64,000 bases of DNA from Marinifilum sp. D737 (lineage in GTDB: Bacteria > Bacteroidota > Bacteroidia > Bacteroidales > Marinifilaceae). Each line of letters begins with the position of its first letter. Position 1 is the first letter of the stretch. A program made the position numbers and the translations under genes. The notes under the pieces were generated by a model that was given only the letters and a program-made list of their open reading frames with translations, made no database searches and was not told the origin of the DNA. The stretch lies in assembly GCF_026672275.1 (NCBI RefSeq), contig NZ_JANQCD010000013.1, positions 59,044 through 123,043 on the forward strand, in the 5' to 3' direction. Shown here one piece after another: positions 36,737 to 47,489 of the stretch.

Positions 36737-37711
36737 ATGTATAGTTTCAAAGAACTCCAGGATGTAGTGCAGAAAGAAATTGATGGACTGGAGTTTTCTA
36801 CACCACCAGAAGGATTGTTCGAACCCATGAAGTACATTCTTGGGATTGGAGGGAAGCGCCTTCGTCCGATTTTGGTATTGCTTAGTGCCAATTTATTTAA
36901 AGAAGATTTAAAGAAAATTTATTTGCCGGCCATTGGAATAGAGGTATTTCACAATTTTACCTTATTGCATGATGACGTTATGGATAATGCGCCAATTCGT
37001 AGGAGCAAGGCTACGGTTCACGAAAAGTGGAACAGTAATGTTGCTATTCTATCTGGTGATGCCATGTCTATTAAGGCATATCAATACATTGTAAGTTGTG
37101 AAGATCGCCACTTGCGGGATGTGCTTACCGTGTTTAACCAAACAGCTCTTGAGGTTTGCGAAGGACAGCAGTTCGATATGGAGTTTGAGGACAGAGGTGA
37201 TGTGCAGATTGATGAGTATTTGGAGATGATTCGCTTAAAAACGGCTGTACTTTTGGGAGGAAGCTTAAAAATGGGAGCGGTAATGGGCGACGCTGATGCC
37301 AAGGATGCAGAATTGCTATATCACTTCGGAGTAAATCTGGGCATGGCTTTCCAATTACAGGATGATTATCTGGATGTTTTTGGTGACGAAGAAGTTTTCG
37401 GTAAGAAGATTGGTGGAGATATTCTTTGTAACAAAAAGACTTTTTTGTTGATAAAAGCGTTTGAGTTGGCAAAAGGTGATGATAAAAAAGAATTGGAAGA
37501 ATGGATTTCGGCCAAAGATTTTAATGCGGAAGAAAAAATTACTGCAGTTAGGTCTATGTATGAAAAACTAAAGGTGAAAGATCAATCGCAAGCGAAGATC
37601 GATGAGTATTTTAGCCTTTGTTTGGAGTATTTGGATAAGGTGAATGTACCAGCCGAAAAGAAAAAGGAATTGTACACTTTGGTAAAGAAATTAGTAAATC
37701 GTTCCGTTTAA
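36737..37711 (+). CDS. Polyprenyl (isoprenyl) diphosphate synthase
   Basis: A 324-residue cytoplasmic all-helical trans-prenyltransferase. It extends allylic diphosphates with isopentenyl diphosphate. The first aspartate-rich motif is in LLHDDVMDNAPIRR, and the second is LQDDYLDVFGD. The upstream GGKRLRP binds the homoallylic substrate. The residues before the first motif (HNFTL) are not both bulky, which is compatible with a long-chain product such as octaprenyl diphosphate for menaquinone, but chain length cannot be assigned. It precedes atpD by 94 bases. Confidence 0.9.
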   Translation: MYSFKELQDVVQKEIDGLEFSTPPEGLFEPMKYILGIGGKRLRPILVLLSANLFKEDLKKIYLPAIGIEVFHNFTLLHDDVMDNAPIRRSKATVHEKWNSNVAILSGDAMSIKAYQYIVSCEDRHLRDVLTVFNQTALEVCEGQQFDMEFEDRGDVQIDEYLEMIRLKTAVLLGGSLKMGAVMGDADAKDAELLYHFGVNLGMAFQLQDDYLDVFGDEEVFGKKIGGDILCNKKTFLLIKAFELAKGDDKKELEEWISAKDFNAEEKITAVRSMYEKLKVKDQSQAKIDEYFSLCLEYLDKVNVPAEKKKELYTLVKKLVNRSV

Positions 37712-37758
37712 GTGTGTTAAAAATTAAGATAAGATTCTCCTTTATTCGTAAAAAATTT

Positions 37759-37766
37759 TAAATTTG
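37759..37766 (+). promoter_or_regulatory. -7 element of atpDC
   Basis: TAAATTTG within ATTTTAAATTTG, the same 12-mer as at 13736-13747 before atpB. No -33 TTTG at the ideal distance was found. Confidence 0.5.
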
Positions 37767-37805
37767 TCATCACGCGATATTAATGATCCAAAAATTTAAT
37801 AGTAA

Positions 37806-39317
<1,512 letters not shown>

Positions 39318-39388
39318 ACTAATGATGAATTATTAATTATTAATGATTAGCGGCGTTGAACATTGATCATTAAGCATTAAACATTAAC

Positions 39389-39628
39389 ATGCATTTAGAA
39401 ATCGTAACACCGGAAAAAAGTCTTTATTCAGGCGAGGTTGTTTTGGTTCAACTTCCTGGTAAGGATGGATCTTTCGAAATACTGAAAAATCACGCTCCAA
39501 TTGTATCCACTTTGGAAAAAGGGACGATCAAATTGAGACCATACGAAGGAGATGATCTTTTCTTCGAGATTGGTGGAGGAGTAGTTGAATGCAAGAAGAA
39601 TGTAATTTCAGTATTGGCTGATAGTTAG
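39389..39628 (+). CDS. atpC: ATP synthase F1 subunit epsilon (short form)
   Basis: A 79-residue subunit that contains only the N-terminal beta-sandwich (MHLEIVTPEKSLYSGEVV to VISVLADS). The C-terminal helical hairpin that inhibits ATP hydrolysis in E. coli is missing, as is usual in Bacteroidota. It is co-transcribed with atpD. The 71-base spacer is an AT-rich low-complexity stretch. A terminator follows. Confidence 0.95.
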   Translation: MHLEIVTPEKSLYSGEVVLVQLPGKDGSFEILKNHAPIVSTLEKGTIKLRPYEGDDLFFEIGGGVVECKKNVISVLADS

Positions 39629-39678
39629 ATAGTAATATTTAGTACAAAGTAGTGCTTTGTGCTGATAATAGATATTAA

Positions 39679-39716
39679 AAGAGACTTTGGAGTTAAATCC
39701 AAGTCTCTTTTTTTCG
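39679..39716 (+). terminator. Intrinsic terminator of atpDC
   Basis: AGAGACTTTGGA (from 39680) pairs with TCCAAGTCTCT (to 39708) with one bulged base around a short loop, followed by a run of T. Confidence 0.85.
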
Positions 39717-39819
39717 TTTTTACTAAGTCTCTGGATTCCATCAAATGATAATATCAAAGCATAAATGGTATAAATAAGAATATGAATCGTTCATAGTTCA
39801 GTGTTAAGCAAAAATTTTC

Positions 39820-39827
39820 TACTTTTG
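39820..39827 (+). promoter_or_regulatory. -7 element of the GT9 gene
   Basis: TACTTTTG matches TAnnTTTG about 73 bases before the ATG at 39900. No -33 element is visible at the usual distance. Confidence 0.45.
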
Positions 39828-39899
39828 TCTATTTGAAATAACATTATCAAAAGTGTAAATCATCTTGGTACTAGTTACGAAATACCTGATACGATAAAA

Positions 39900-40937
39900 A
39901 TGCCAAAAAAATTCCTAATCATTCGATTTAGTTCCATTGGAGATATCATTCAATGCATGACTGCTGTTGATGGTATTTTGAACCATTATCCTGATGCAGA
40001 AATTCATTGGATTGCAAGAAAAGATATGTCCTCTTTTTTGGCCATGGATCAACGAATTCATAAGGTTTGGGGATTTGATCGACAAGATGGATTTAAAGGC
40101 ATTCTGCAGCAAGCAAAGCAGCTTAAACAGGAAAAATTCGACTATGTATACGATGCACACTCAAATATTCGTTCTCTCATTCTAAAAGCCGTTTTGGTGC
40201 CATTTTGGAAACGCTGTATAGGAATAGGACCCAAGTTTACAATGAGAAGTAAGAATCGAATCAAAAGAGTCTTGCTCTTTAAATTTGGAATTGATTGTTT
40301 TCCGATGCCTTTTAAAGGGATGCTTTCTTTTCGTAAGCCTCTGGAAAAATGGGGAATTACAAATTATTCTAAGGGAAATGAAGATTGGTATTTTCCTATT
40401 GATTTGAAAGAGAATATAAATCAGCAAGTTTTTGAGAGTATAAAAGGTGAAAAGAGCAAGTTGATAACAATGGTTCCTTCTGCTGCCTGGCAAATGAAAC
40501 GTTGGCCTGTGTCACACTGGCAAAAACTTGTGAATTTACTTCCTGATTATCATTTTATGATTCTGGCTGGTCCGGATGATGTATTCTGCAAGGAAATTGA
40601 AGAAGTAGCTCCCGATCGAGTGCTTAATTTGAGTGGAAAAACCAATTTGTTGGCATCTTGCTACCTGGTTCAAAAATCAAATTTGGTTATATCCGGAGAT
40701 ACAGGATTCTTGCATGCCGCAGATAAATTTAAAATACCAGCTCTTTCGTTAATGGGGCCAACAGCATTTGGGTTTACTACAGGAGATCACATTAAAACCC
40801 TTGAAGTGGATATGAAATGCCGCCCTTGTACAAAGGATGGATCGGGCAAGTGTAAAATGAATATCTACCAGCAATGTATGGTCGATATTACTCCCGAGTG
40901 GCTGGCTGATGAGGTGAAAATGTTAATGGAATCTTAA
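39900..40937 (+). CDS. Glycosyltransferase family 9 (heptosyltransferase-like)
   Basis: A 345-residue GT-B fold transferase. The N-terminus KKFLIIRFSSIGDIIQCM and the C-terminal donor-site motif SGDTGFLHAADKFKIPALSLMGPT are characteristic of ADP-heptose:LPS heptosyltransferases. It acts at the inner face of the inner membrane on the LPS core or a related glycan. In Bacteroidota the acceptor and donor are often unknown, so heptose transfer is only the family inference. It is a single gene between terminators. Confidence 0.9.
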   Translation: MPKKFLIIRFSSIGDIIQCMTAVDGILNHYPDAEIHWIARKDMSSFLAMDQRIHKVWGFDRQDGFKGILQQAKQLKQEKFDYVYDAHSNIRSLILKAVLVPFWKRCIGIGPKFTMRSKNRIKRVLLFKFGIDCFPMPFKGMLSFRKPLEKWGITNYSKGNEDWYFPIDLKENINQQVFESIKGEKSKLITMVPSAAWQMKRWPVSHWQKLVNLLPDYHFMILAGPDDVFCKEIEEVAPDRVLNLSGKTNLLASCYLVQKSNLVISGDTGFLHAADKFKIPALSLMGPTAFGFTTGDHIKTLEVDMKCRPCTKDGSGKCKMNIYQQCMVDITPEWLADEVKMLMES

Positions 40938-41016
40938 ATCAGACTAATAAGTATTTTAATTTTTCCTACTTCGTATTTTTAATGATATCTTAGTTTTTAA
41001 ATCAAAACAAGAATTC

Positions 41017-41682
41017 ATGAAAAAATTTGCATTACTACTAATGGTTTTGGTAGGAGTTTATACTAGTCATACAATTGCCCAAAACAAAGAGAGCAAAGAA
41101 TGTAAGAAAGAATGCTGTTCTAAAAAGAAATGTGAAAGCAAAAGTTTTTACAGCTATAAAATGAACTCTCTGCAGGGCGAAGAGGTAAAATTCAAGAAAT
41201 ATAAAGGAAAAGTGGTTTTGGTGGTTAATACGGCAAGCAAATGCGGATTAACACCACAATACAAAGGTTTGGAAGCCATGTACCAAAAGTACAAAGATCA
41301 AGGGTTGGTGATTTTGGGTTTTCCTTGCAATCAGTTTTTAGAACAGGAACCCGGAACGGCTAAGGAAATTGGAGAGTTTTGTCAGAAAAACTACGGCGTA
41401 AGTTTTCCAATGTTCGATAAAATTGAAGTTCGTGGCGAGAATGCTCATCCGCTTTATAAAATGCTAACTTCAGAAAAATCATTCAAAGGCTTTGACGATT
41501 CAGAATCAGGACAGAAGTTCAAGGGCTTTTTAAGTCAGAAATTTCCGGAAATTTACGAGGGAGATGGTGTGAAGTGGAACTTTACAAAATTCTTAATCGA
41601 CAGAGATGGTAAGGTGGTTCAGAGAATTGAACCAAATATTACACCTGAAAGTATGGAAGAGGATATTAAGAAATTACTATAA
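41017..41682 (+). CDS. Secreted glutathione peroxidase-family protein
   Basis: A 221-residue thiol peroxidase with a signal peptide ([17 protein letters not shown]). The peroxidatic Cys76 is in [13 protein letters not shown], the glutamine/asparagine motif is ILGFPCNQF, and the tryptophan motif is VKWNFTKFL. Bacterial members generally use thioredoxin rather than glutathione. Export makes it periplasmic. Between the signal and the enzyme domain lies a lysine- and cysteine-rich segment ([16 protein letters not shown], about 27-42) that is not part of the family and might bind metal or form disulfides. Confidence 0.92.
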   Translation: MKKFALLLMVLVGVYTSHTIAQNKESKECKKECCSKKKCESKSFYSYKMNSLQGEEVKFKKYKGKVVLVVNTASKCGLTPQYKGLEAMYQKYKDQGLVILGFPCNQFLEQEPGTAKEIGEFCQKNYGVSFPMFDKIEVRGENAHPLYKMLTSEKSFKGFDDSESGQKFKGFLSQKFPEIYEGDGVKWNFTKFLIDRDGKVVQRIEPNITPESMEEDIKKLL

Positions 41683-41686
41683 AGAA

Positions 41687-41714
41687 AAAGAGCTCCAACT
41701 TGGAGCTCTTTTTT
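41687..41714 (+). terminator. Intrinsic terminator of the glutathione peroxidase gene
   Basis: A perfect 11-bp stem AAAGAGCTCCA (41687-41697) / TGGAGCTCTTT (41701-41711) with a 3-nt loop and a run of T. Its near-symmetry could also stop the convergent DAG-kinase transcript. Confidence 0.9.
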
Positions 41715-41719
41715 GTTAT

Positions 41720-42607
41720 CTACGAAAGTATTTTAAGACTATTTGCATCTACTTTTAATTTGATTTTTTCACCAATAACAATGGGTTCTCCATCTACATG
41801 TCCGAGTTGAGAGGCATGAACAATTTCTACTTCATCAAGCATAAACTCTTTGAACAAAGAGGAGCTTTCAATTTTTCTCGTGAAAGTTTTAAAGGTTAAA
41901 GATGGGATTTGGTACCATTTTGGCTTTTGCAACAAACAAAGGTTTAATTTTCCATCATCAATTTTAGCAGAAGGAGCGATGAATGCATTGTTGCCAAATT
42001 GAGATGAATTACAAAAACTCAACATCATGCCTTCTTCAATGCATAAATGCTTGTTGCTTGTCAATTTGAATTTCTGACATTTAAATGTTCGGAAACTTGT
42101 TAAAACAGCCTTTATGTAGGAAATAAATCCTCGAGAATTCATGTTGGCAAACTGGTGAGCAATAAGCGCATCAAAGCCAATTCCTGCCACATTCACAAAA
42201 CGATGTTCATTGATACAAGCGGTATCCATTGAGTTGATTTTGGCCTTATTAAGGTATTGAATTGCTTTTTTTGCATTCATAGGAATACCAAGATGTCTTG
42301 CTAATCCATTACCTGATCCACAAGGAATAATACCCATGGCAACATTTGAGAATGTCAAGGCACTCGCGATCTCATTAATTGTTCCATCTCCTCCTATTGC
42401 AATTACCAGGTCAAATCTTTTCTCTATGGCTTCTTTTGTAAGCTCAGATGCATGACCTGCATATTGGGTCATTTTAATTGTTAATTGAAATTTGGATTCG
42501 TCTATGTGTTGCTTTAGCAGATTTTCGATATGTTTTTGTTTGCCATTCCCAGAAATTGGATTGATAATAGCAAGTGTATTTAATTGATTTAGCATACTGT
42601 TTTTCAA
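41720..42607 (-). CDS. Diacylglycerol/lipid kinase (YegS/DagK family)
   Basis: A 295-residue lipid kinase. The N-terminal catalytic domain shows AIINPISGNGK (nucleotide loop) and the invariant GGDGTINEIAS, then the family PCGSGNGLARHL. A C-terminal beta-sandwich completes the fold (EPIVIGEKIKLKVDA). It phosphorylates diacylglycerol or a similar lipid. It is the last gene of the long minus-strand block, just after an LtaS-like transferase that would release diacylglycerol if it uses phosphatidylglycerol, so a recycling role is plausible. Confidence 0.88.
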   Translation of the reverse strand: MKNSMLNQLNTLAIINPISGNGKQKHIENLLKQHIDESKFQLTIKMTQYAGHASELTKEAIEKRFDLVIAIGGDGTINEIASALTFSNVAMGIIPCGSGNGLARHLGIPMNAKKAIQYLNKAKINSMDTACINEHRFVNVAGIGFDALIAHQFANMNSRGFISYIKAVLTSFRTFKCQKFKLTSNKHLCIEEGMMLSFCNSSQFGNNAFIAPSAKIDDGKLNLCLLQKPKWYQIPSLTFKTFTRKIESSSLFKEFMLDEVEIVHASQLGHVDGEPIVIGEKIKLKVDANSLKILS

Positions 42608-42671
42608 AATACAATTTTAAGATTTTTGTATGATTACCTAAATGGATTCATAAAGAAATCGATGTCAGCAT

Positions 42672-44582
42672 TTAATTTTTAAAGTTGTACCTTTTGTGGT
42701 GAAACAAATAACTGGCCGTTTGATAATATGTAATCGCATCTCTTAGTTCAGATTTATCTAGTTCACAAGAGTTTTGTTCATCCTTTTCTATAGAATAGGA
42801 TTCGGTTCGTTTTGTTGGCAATTGAACGGTTAATGAATTATTTTTAAGCAATCCAATTTTCTGATAAGTCCCAATTAAAGCTCTATCAGGGTGATCCAGA
42901 AGAATATCTTTACCGAAAAATTTAGATGTATAATCCATATTTAATAACCCCATAACAGTTGGTGCAAAATCAATTTGAGAGGCCATGGTATTTACTTCTC
43001 TGGCGTCAATAATTTCTGGTGCGTAAATCATTAGCGGGATATGATATTTTTTTACAGGTAATGAGGTTTTACCAGCACTTGAAGCACAGTGGTCAGCTAC
43101 AATTACAAACAGGGTATTGTTGAACCACTCATGTTTTTTTGCTTCACGAAGAAATTTTGCAATTGCATAGTCAGTGTATTTTACAGCTCCCTTTCTTCCG
43201 GTATGTGAAGGAATATCAATTCTACCTTCAGGATAAGTGTATGGTCTATGATTCGAGGTTGTCATGATAAAGTTGTGGAATGGTTTTCCTGATTGATGAG
43301 CCTTATCAGCAACCTGCATGGCTTTTGCAAAAAGATCTTCATCACAAACTCCCCATGCATTTTCGAATGTAATTTCATCTTTCTCAAAATCTTTTTTGTC
43401 CACTATGTTGTAACCACTGTTTCCGAAAAAATAGTTCATATTGTCGAAATAACCATTGCCGGCATATATAAAATTGGTTTCATATCCTTTCGATTTTAAG
43501 ACATTACCAAATGTAAACATTCCTTCATTTTTAGGACGTTTTACAATGGAGTATCCAGGTGTTGGAGGCAAAGAAAGTGTTAGGGCTTCCATGCCGCGAA
43601 CAGTTCTTGTACCGGTTGCATAAAAGTTGGTAAAAAACAGTGATTGTTGCGCAATGGTATCCATGTTTGGAGTAATATTGTCAGTTCCACCGAATCGGGT
43701 AAAGAAAGATCCACTTAAACTCTCCACGGTAATCATCATTATATTGTACTTTTTATCCTCACCTGGATAATTGATTTTTCGAGTCACATCAAATACATCA
43801 TTACTAATAAATTCACTATTTGAAGTTTTAATAAGCTTTCTCAAATTGGTAAAAGCCTCCTTATCATCCATTGATTGGTAGAAGGATTTGTAATCCAACT
43901 CGTTATTTCTGAAAGCTGCAAAGACCTGATATATGCCATTATGTGCCAATTCGTTTGAATAGGTATTCTCTTTAATTTCAGCCGATGTTTTATCTATTGT
44001 AAGAAAGGCTATTGTTGGAATCATCCAAAGTACAATGCTGGTGATTAATCGGTTGACAAATTTTGATTGAGAGTTAATACATGTGTCAAACTGCTTTTTA
44101 ACCAAGGCAAAGATTCCTCCCGAAAGCAAAAGCATTCCAAAAATGATAATTGGCATTGGATAGGACTCTTTGATATTGGAGATTACCTCGTGCGTATATA
44201 CCAGGTAATCCACGGCAATGAAGTTGTATCGTACACTAAATTCTTCCCAGAAGAACCATTCTCCAATTCCTGAAAAAACAATAATTCCAATACTAATGGT
44301 AAAGAAAGCATAGGATATCCAGCGGTGTATTTTACTGTTGAAGATTTTGTCAGGAACGATTAAAAGGTAGAATACAAAGGGAATGATAAAATAGGAGATA
44401 GCTACCAAGTCGTAGAAAAGGCCGAATGTATAGATTTTAAAGAATCGAATGATGTTTAACTCAACATTCTGAAAATCTTTGATTAAAAGAATGGTTCTTA
44501 CCAAAAATGATAAGGCAATAAAAATTAAGCCAAATATGATCAAGCCGCCATATCGACTTTGTAAGATGTTTCTGAACTTCAT
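42672..44582 (-). CDS. LtaS-like membrane phosphoglycerol/phosphoethanolamine transferase
   Basis: A 636-residue inner-membrane protein. Five N-terminal helices (about 10-220) lead to an extracytoplasmic sulfatase-fold domain of the alkaline phosphatase superfamily. Metal and catalytic residues known from LtaS are visible: Glu in TVESLSGSFF, the nucleophile Thr in GTRTVRGMEA, and Asp-His in VADHCASS. In Gram-negative relatives such enzymes move phosphoglycerol or phosphoethanolamine onto glycans or lipids. The start at 44582 (MKFRNILQ) is preferred to 44618. Its place after the GT genes suggests envelope modification. Confidence 0.85.
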   Translation of the reverse strand: MKFRNILQSRYGGLIIFGLIFIALSFLVRTILLIKDFQNVELNIIRFFKIYTFGLFYDLVAISYFIIPFVFYLLIVPDKIFNSKIHRWISYAFFTISIGIIVFSGIGEWFFWEEFSVRYNFIAVDYLVYTHEVISNIKESYPMPIIIFGMLLLSGGIFALVKKQFDTCINSQSKFVNRLITSIVLWMIPTIAFLTIDKTSAEIKENTYSNELAHNGIYQVFAAFRNNELDYKSFYQSMDDKEAFTNLRKLIKTSNSEFISNDVFDVTRKINYPGEDKKYNIMMITVESLSGSFFTRFGGTDNITPNMDTIAQQSLFFTNFYATGTRTVRGMEALTLSLPPTPGYSIVKRPKNEGMFTFGNVLKSKGYETNFIYAGNGYFDNMNYFFGNSGYNIVDKKDFEKDEITFENAWGVCDEDLFAKAMQVADKAHQSGKPFHNFIMTTSNHRPYTYPEGRIDIPSHTGRKGAVKYTDYAIAKFLREAKKHEWFNNTLFVIVADHCASSAGKTSLPVKKYHIPLMIYAPEIIDAREVNTMASQIDFAPTVMGLLNMDYTSKFFGKDILLDHPDRALIGTYQKIGLLKNNSLTVQLPTKRTESYSIEKDEQNSCELDKSELRDAITYYQTASYLFHHKRYNFKN

Positions 44583-44753
44583 ATTTTTTTGAATTGTGGG
44601 ATTTGAAATAGAATTCAAAAAAACAGACCAGTTCTAACAAAAACCTAACAAATGGCTTAAGTGTCTGAAAAAGAATGTTAAAAAATATTAAATAATATTT
44701 GATTCGAGTATAATCAAGTAATAATATGAATGGAATAGTTTTCAAGCATAAGT

Positions 44754-45755
44754 TTATGCAACGATTTCTCTGATATTTATTTTCTTATACCATTGTACAA
44801 AAAGTTTAATCCCTTCTTCGAAAGGAACTTTAGGAGAATATCCAATGATTTCTTTGGCTTTTGTTATGTCGGCAAAAGTTTGATTTACGTCGCCAGCTTG
44901 CATTGGAAGGTGGCTTAGGTTTGGGACAATTCCGGAAGCTTTAGAAATGGCCTCTATCATTTGATTTAAGGGTATTGGATAACTGTTACCAAGGTTTATG
45001 GTTTCAAATATATTTTCGTTTTTAAAAAGGAACTCACAAGCTTTAACAATTCCATCAACGGTATCATCAACATAGGTATAATCCCTGGCAGTACTTCCAT
45101 CTCCAAATACAGGAATGGGTTTGTCATTCATCATCAATCTTAGAAACTTGTGAATTGCCAGATCTGGTCGCTGACGAGGACCAAAAACGGTAAAGAATCG
45201 CATGTTTAGGATATCAAGCTTATACAGGTGATGATAGGAGTGATTTAAGACTTCGCAAGCCTTTTTCGAGAATGCATAAGGTGAGATCACATGATCAACA
45301 TTTTGATCTTCGGTAAAAGGAACCGTTGAGTTGTTTCCGTATACTGATGAGGATGAAGCAAAGGCTAGTTTTTTAATTCCCTTTTCGTTCATAAAGTCAA
45401 GGATATTTCTTGTAGCTGTAATATTGCTGTCGATATAAGTTTGAGGAGCTTCTATTGATGGGCGAACACCAGCTTTTCCTGCCAAATGAACAATGAGAGA
45501 TACATTTTCCTGTATCATTTTTAAAGCACCACTTTTACAAAGGTCTAACTGGTAAAATTTAAACGCCTTGTTTCTTTTAAATCCTTCCATATTTTCCATT
45601 TTTAGATCGATGGAGTAAAAGGGATCAAAATTATCGACACCAACAACCTGATAGCCTTGAATTAAAAGTTTTTCACACAAATGAGAACCAATAAATCCGG
45701 CACATCCTGTTACAAGAATGCTTTCTTTTACTCTGTTTTCTTGTTTAATTTCCAT
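44754..45755 (-). CDS. NAD-dependent sugar-nucleotide epimerase (UDP-glucuronate 4-epimerase-like)
   Basis: A 333-residue extended short-chain dehydrogenase. The NAD loop is TGCAGFIGSHL at the N-terminus. The catalytic pair is in SPYAFSKKACE (Tyr-x3-Lys) with Ser in ASSSSVYG. The segment VDNFDPFYSIDLKMENM after the NAD loop resembles UDP-glucuronate 4-epimerases, which would supply UDP-galacturonate. The substrate is inferred. It overlaps the GT39 gene by 11 bases, so they are translationally coupled. Confidence 0.88.
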   Translation of the reverse strand: MEIKQENRVKESILVTGCAGFIGSHLCEKLLIQGYQVVGVDNFDPFYSIDLKMENMEGFKRNKAFKFYQLDLCKSGALKMIQENVSLIVHLAGKAGVRPSIEAPQTYIDSNITATRNILDFMNEKGIKKLAFASSSSVYGNNSTVPFTEDQNVDHVISPYAFSKKACEVLNHSYHHLYKLDILNMRFFTVFGPRQRPDLAIHKFLRLMMNDKPIPVFGDGSTARDYTYVDDTVDGIVKACEFLFKNENIFETINLGNSYPIPLNQMIEAISKASGIVPNLSHLPMQAGDVNQTFADITKAKEIIGYSPKVPFEEGIKLFVQWYKKINIREIVA

Positions 45756-47484
45756 TGTTCTTTGATTTATTCATTTCTACAGAGGTAGCTGCTGTAAGTG
45801 TCTTGTCTGAAATTGAAAGGGGGCTTACCAAACTGACATATTTTTTGAAACACTCTTTGTTTCTTCTTTTGCCGGCCCTTTGTCTGTTATTATCGTATTG
45901 ATCTATAATATCAAGTTTAATTTTACTCATGTGAGATTTGGTGAATATGTCTTTAGGATTTTCTGTTGACATTACTACAAATGGTTTTTTCTCAGGCAAT
46001 TCTGGCTTGTTTTTGATATCCCAATGTTTTACTTCTTTTCCTATTTCATATACCAACTCAATCCTAAAATCATGTTCTCCAATGCTATAATAGTTGTATT
46101 CTTGCAATTCCTTTTTGTTTCTGATCTCAGCTATATTTTTGAAATGATTGTTTCTATTTAAGATTCCTCCTGTATGGGGAATAATAAAGATCACAACAAT
46201 TAGGAATAATGATGTTGTGCTTAATACCATACCTCTTACATTTCGATTGATCCAGCAGATTACCAAAATCATGGCAATTAGCTCAGAAAAAATCGAGAAA
46301 AGCGCGAAAGAGTGAACGGACATCAACTGATGTTGCTGAAATATAAAAAAAGCAACAACCGGAATCGAAAATGCTACAGTAACAATGGTCCAAAGATTAA
46401 TACCAAATAAAATATGGTCTGCTTTTTTAGCGCTTTCATTCTTAAAAGCTAGATAAAGGTGATGAAACAGTTGGCCTGCCAATAAAGCGCCAGGAATTAA
46501 TACTGGAAGAAGGTATCTGTCTTTTTTCTCAGGGATTAATGAAAGCAGAATTACAGAAGATAAAGTCCAAATCAATGCAAATTTGTATTCCTCTTTTGCC
46601 TTGAAGTTTTTGATTGCATAAGGAAATAGTAAACTGGTAAAAATGCTCATTGTCCAAACTCCGGATTGAATGGGAAAATTCCAATAGTAATAGAATGGAC
46701 GAACATGACGATTCATCCATGAACCCGATTCCAGTTTAGCTACGGCTGCAGCTTCTTGAGCATGTGCAATTGAAATAAAAACTGGCCACCAAAAACTAAT
46801 GACTGCAAATATGAACAAACAAAGTGCAATGGGTTGCCAATACTGTTTTAGGTTGATTTGCCTGTAAACGGTAAAATATGCAATTAGGAATGGGAGTAAA
46901 AGAGCAAAAAATGCCACTGGACCTTTACTTAAAAAGGATAATCCTAACAAAACGCCGGCGAACGAAAACTTAATCCATAAACTTTTACTGTTATGATTTT
47001 TAAAGGCGCTGTGAATGATCCAGATGGCACCCAACATGAAAGAGTGACAAAAAATGTCCCAGGTTCCTGTTCTGCTCATATAAAGTACATAAAAGCTACT
47101 AACAAGGATAAGACTGTTGGTTAAGGCTTTTATTTTACTTCCGTTTAAACTAAGGGTAAATTGGTACATGAACAATACCATCAATGAGCCCATTATTCCA
47201 GCCGGAAATCTAAGCATACTTAAATTTTCCATGCCAAATATGCTTCCGATTATTGCGGTAACCCAGGTAGGCAGTGGAGGTTTTGCCAATCGCAGTTCTC
47301 CGTTCATTGTTGGTACCAGCCAATTGCCTTTTTCAATCATTTCGCGAGCTGTAACAAAGTTTCTTGCCTCCATGATATTCACGAAGAATTCATCATTGAA
47401 CAGGAAAAATGAGATGTAGCAAATAATAATTAGCAAAATGGCATGCCCATATCGATTGTTATCTAGTATTGATTGGAGATTCAT
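45745..47484 (-). CDS. Glycosyltransferase family 39 (ArnT/PMT-like)
   Basis: A 579-residue inner-membrane glycosyltransferase. The first periplasmic loop has the acidic NDEFFVNIMEARNFV and NGELRLAKPPLPTWV, matching the ArnT-type pattern around the catalytic aspartate or glutamate. About ten further helices follow, then a C-terminal soluble tail. Such enzymes take a sugar from a polyprenyl-phosphate carrier and put it onto lipid A or another acceptor in the periplasm. It lies with a GT2 that could make the carrier sugar. The start at 47484 directly precedes the first helix. Confidence 0.88.
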   Translation of the reverse strand: MNLQSILDNNRYGHAILLIIICYISFFLFNDEFFVNIMEARNFVTAREMIEKGNWLVPTMNGELRLAKPPLPTWVTAIIGSIFGMENLSMLRFPAGIMGSLMVLFMYQFTLSLNGSKIKALTNSLILVSSFYVLYMSRTGTWDIFCHSFMLGAIWIIHSAFKNHNSKSLWIKFSFAGVLLGLSFLSKGPVAFFALLLPFLIAYFTVYRQINLKQYWQPIALCLFIFAVISFWWPVFISIAHAQEAAAVAKLESGSWMNRHVRPFYYYWNFPIQSGVWTMSIFTSLLFPYAIKNFKAKEEYKFALIWTLSSVILLSLIPEKKDRYLLPVLIPGALLAGQLFHHLYLAFKNESAKKADHILFGINLWTIVTVAFSIPVVAFFIFQQHQLMSVHSFALFSIFSELIAMILVICWINRNVRGMVLSTTSLFLIVVIFIIPHTGGILNRNNHFKNIAEIRNKKELQEYNYYSIGEHDFRIELVYEIGKEVKHWDIKNKPELPEKKPFVVMSTENPKDIFTKSHMSKIKLDIIDQYDNNRQRAGKRRNKECFKKYVSLVSPLSISDKTLTAATSVEMNKSKNNGN

Positions 47485-47489
47485 TGATA

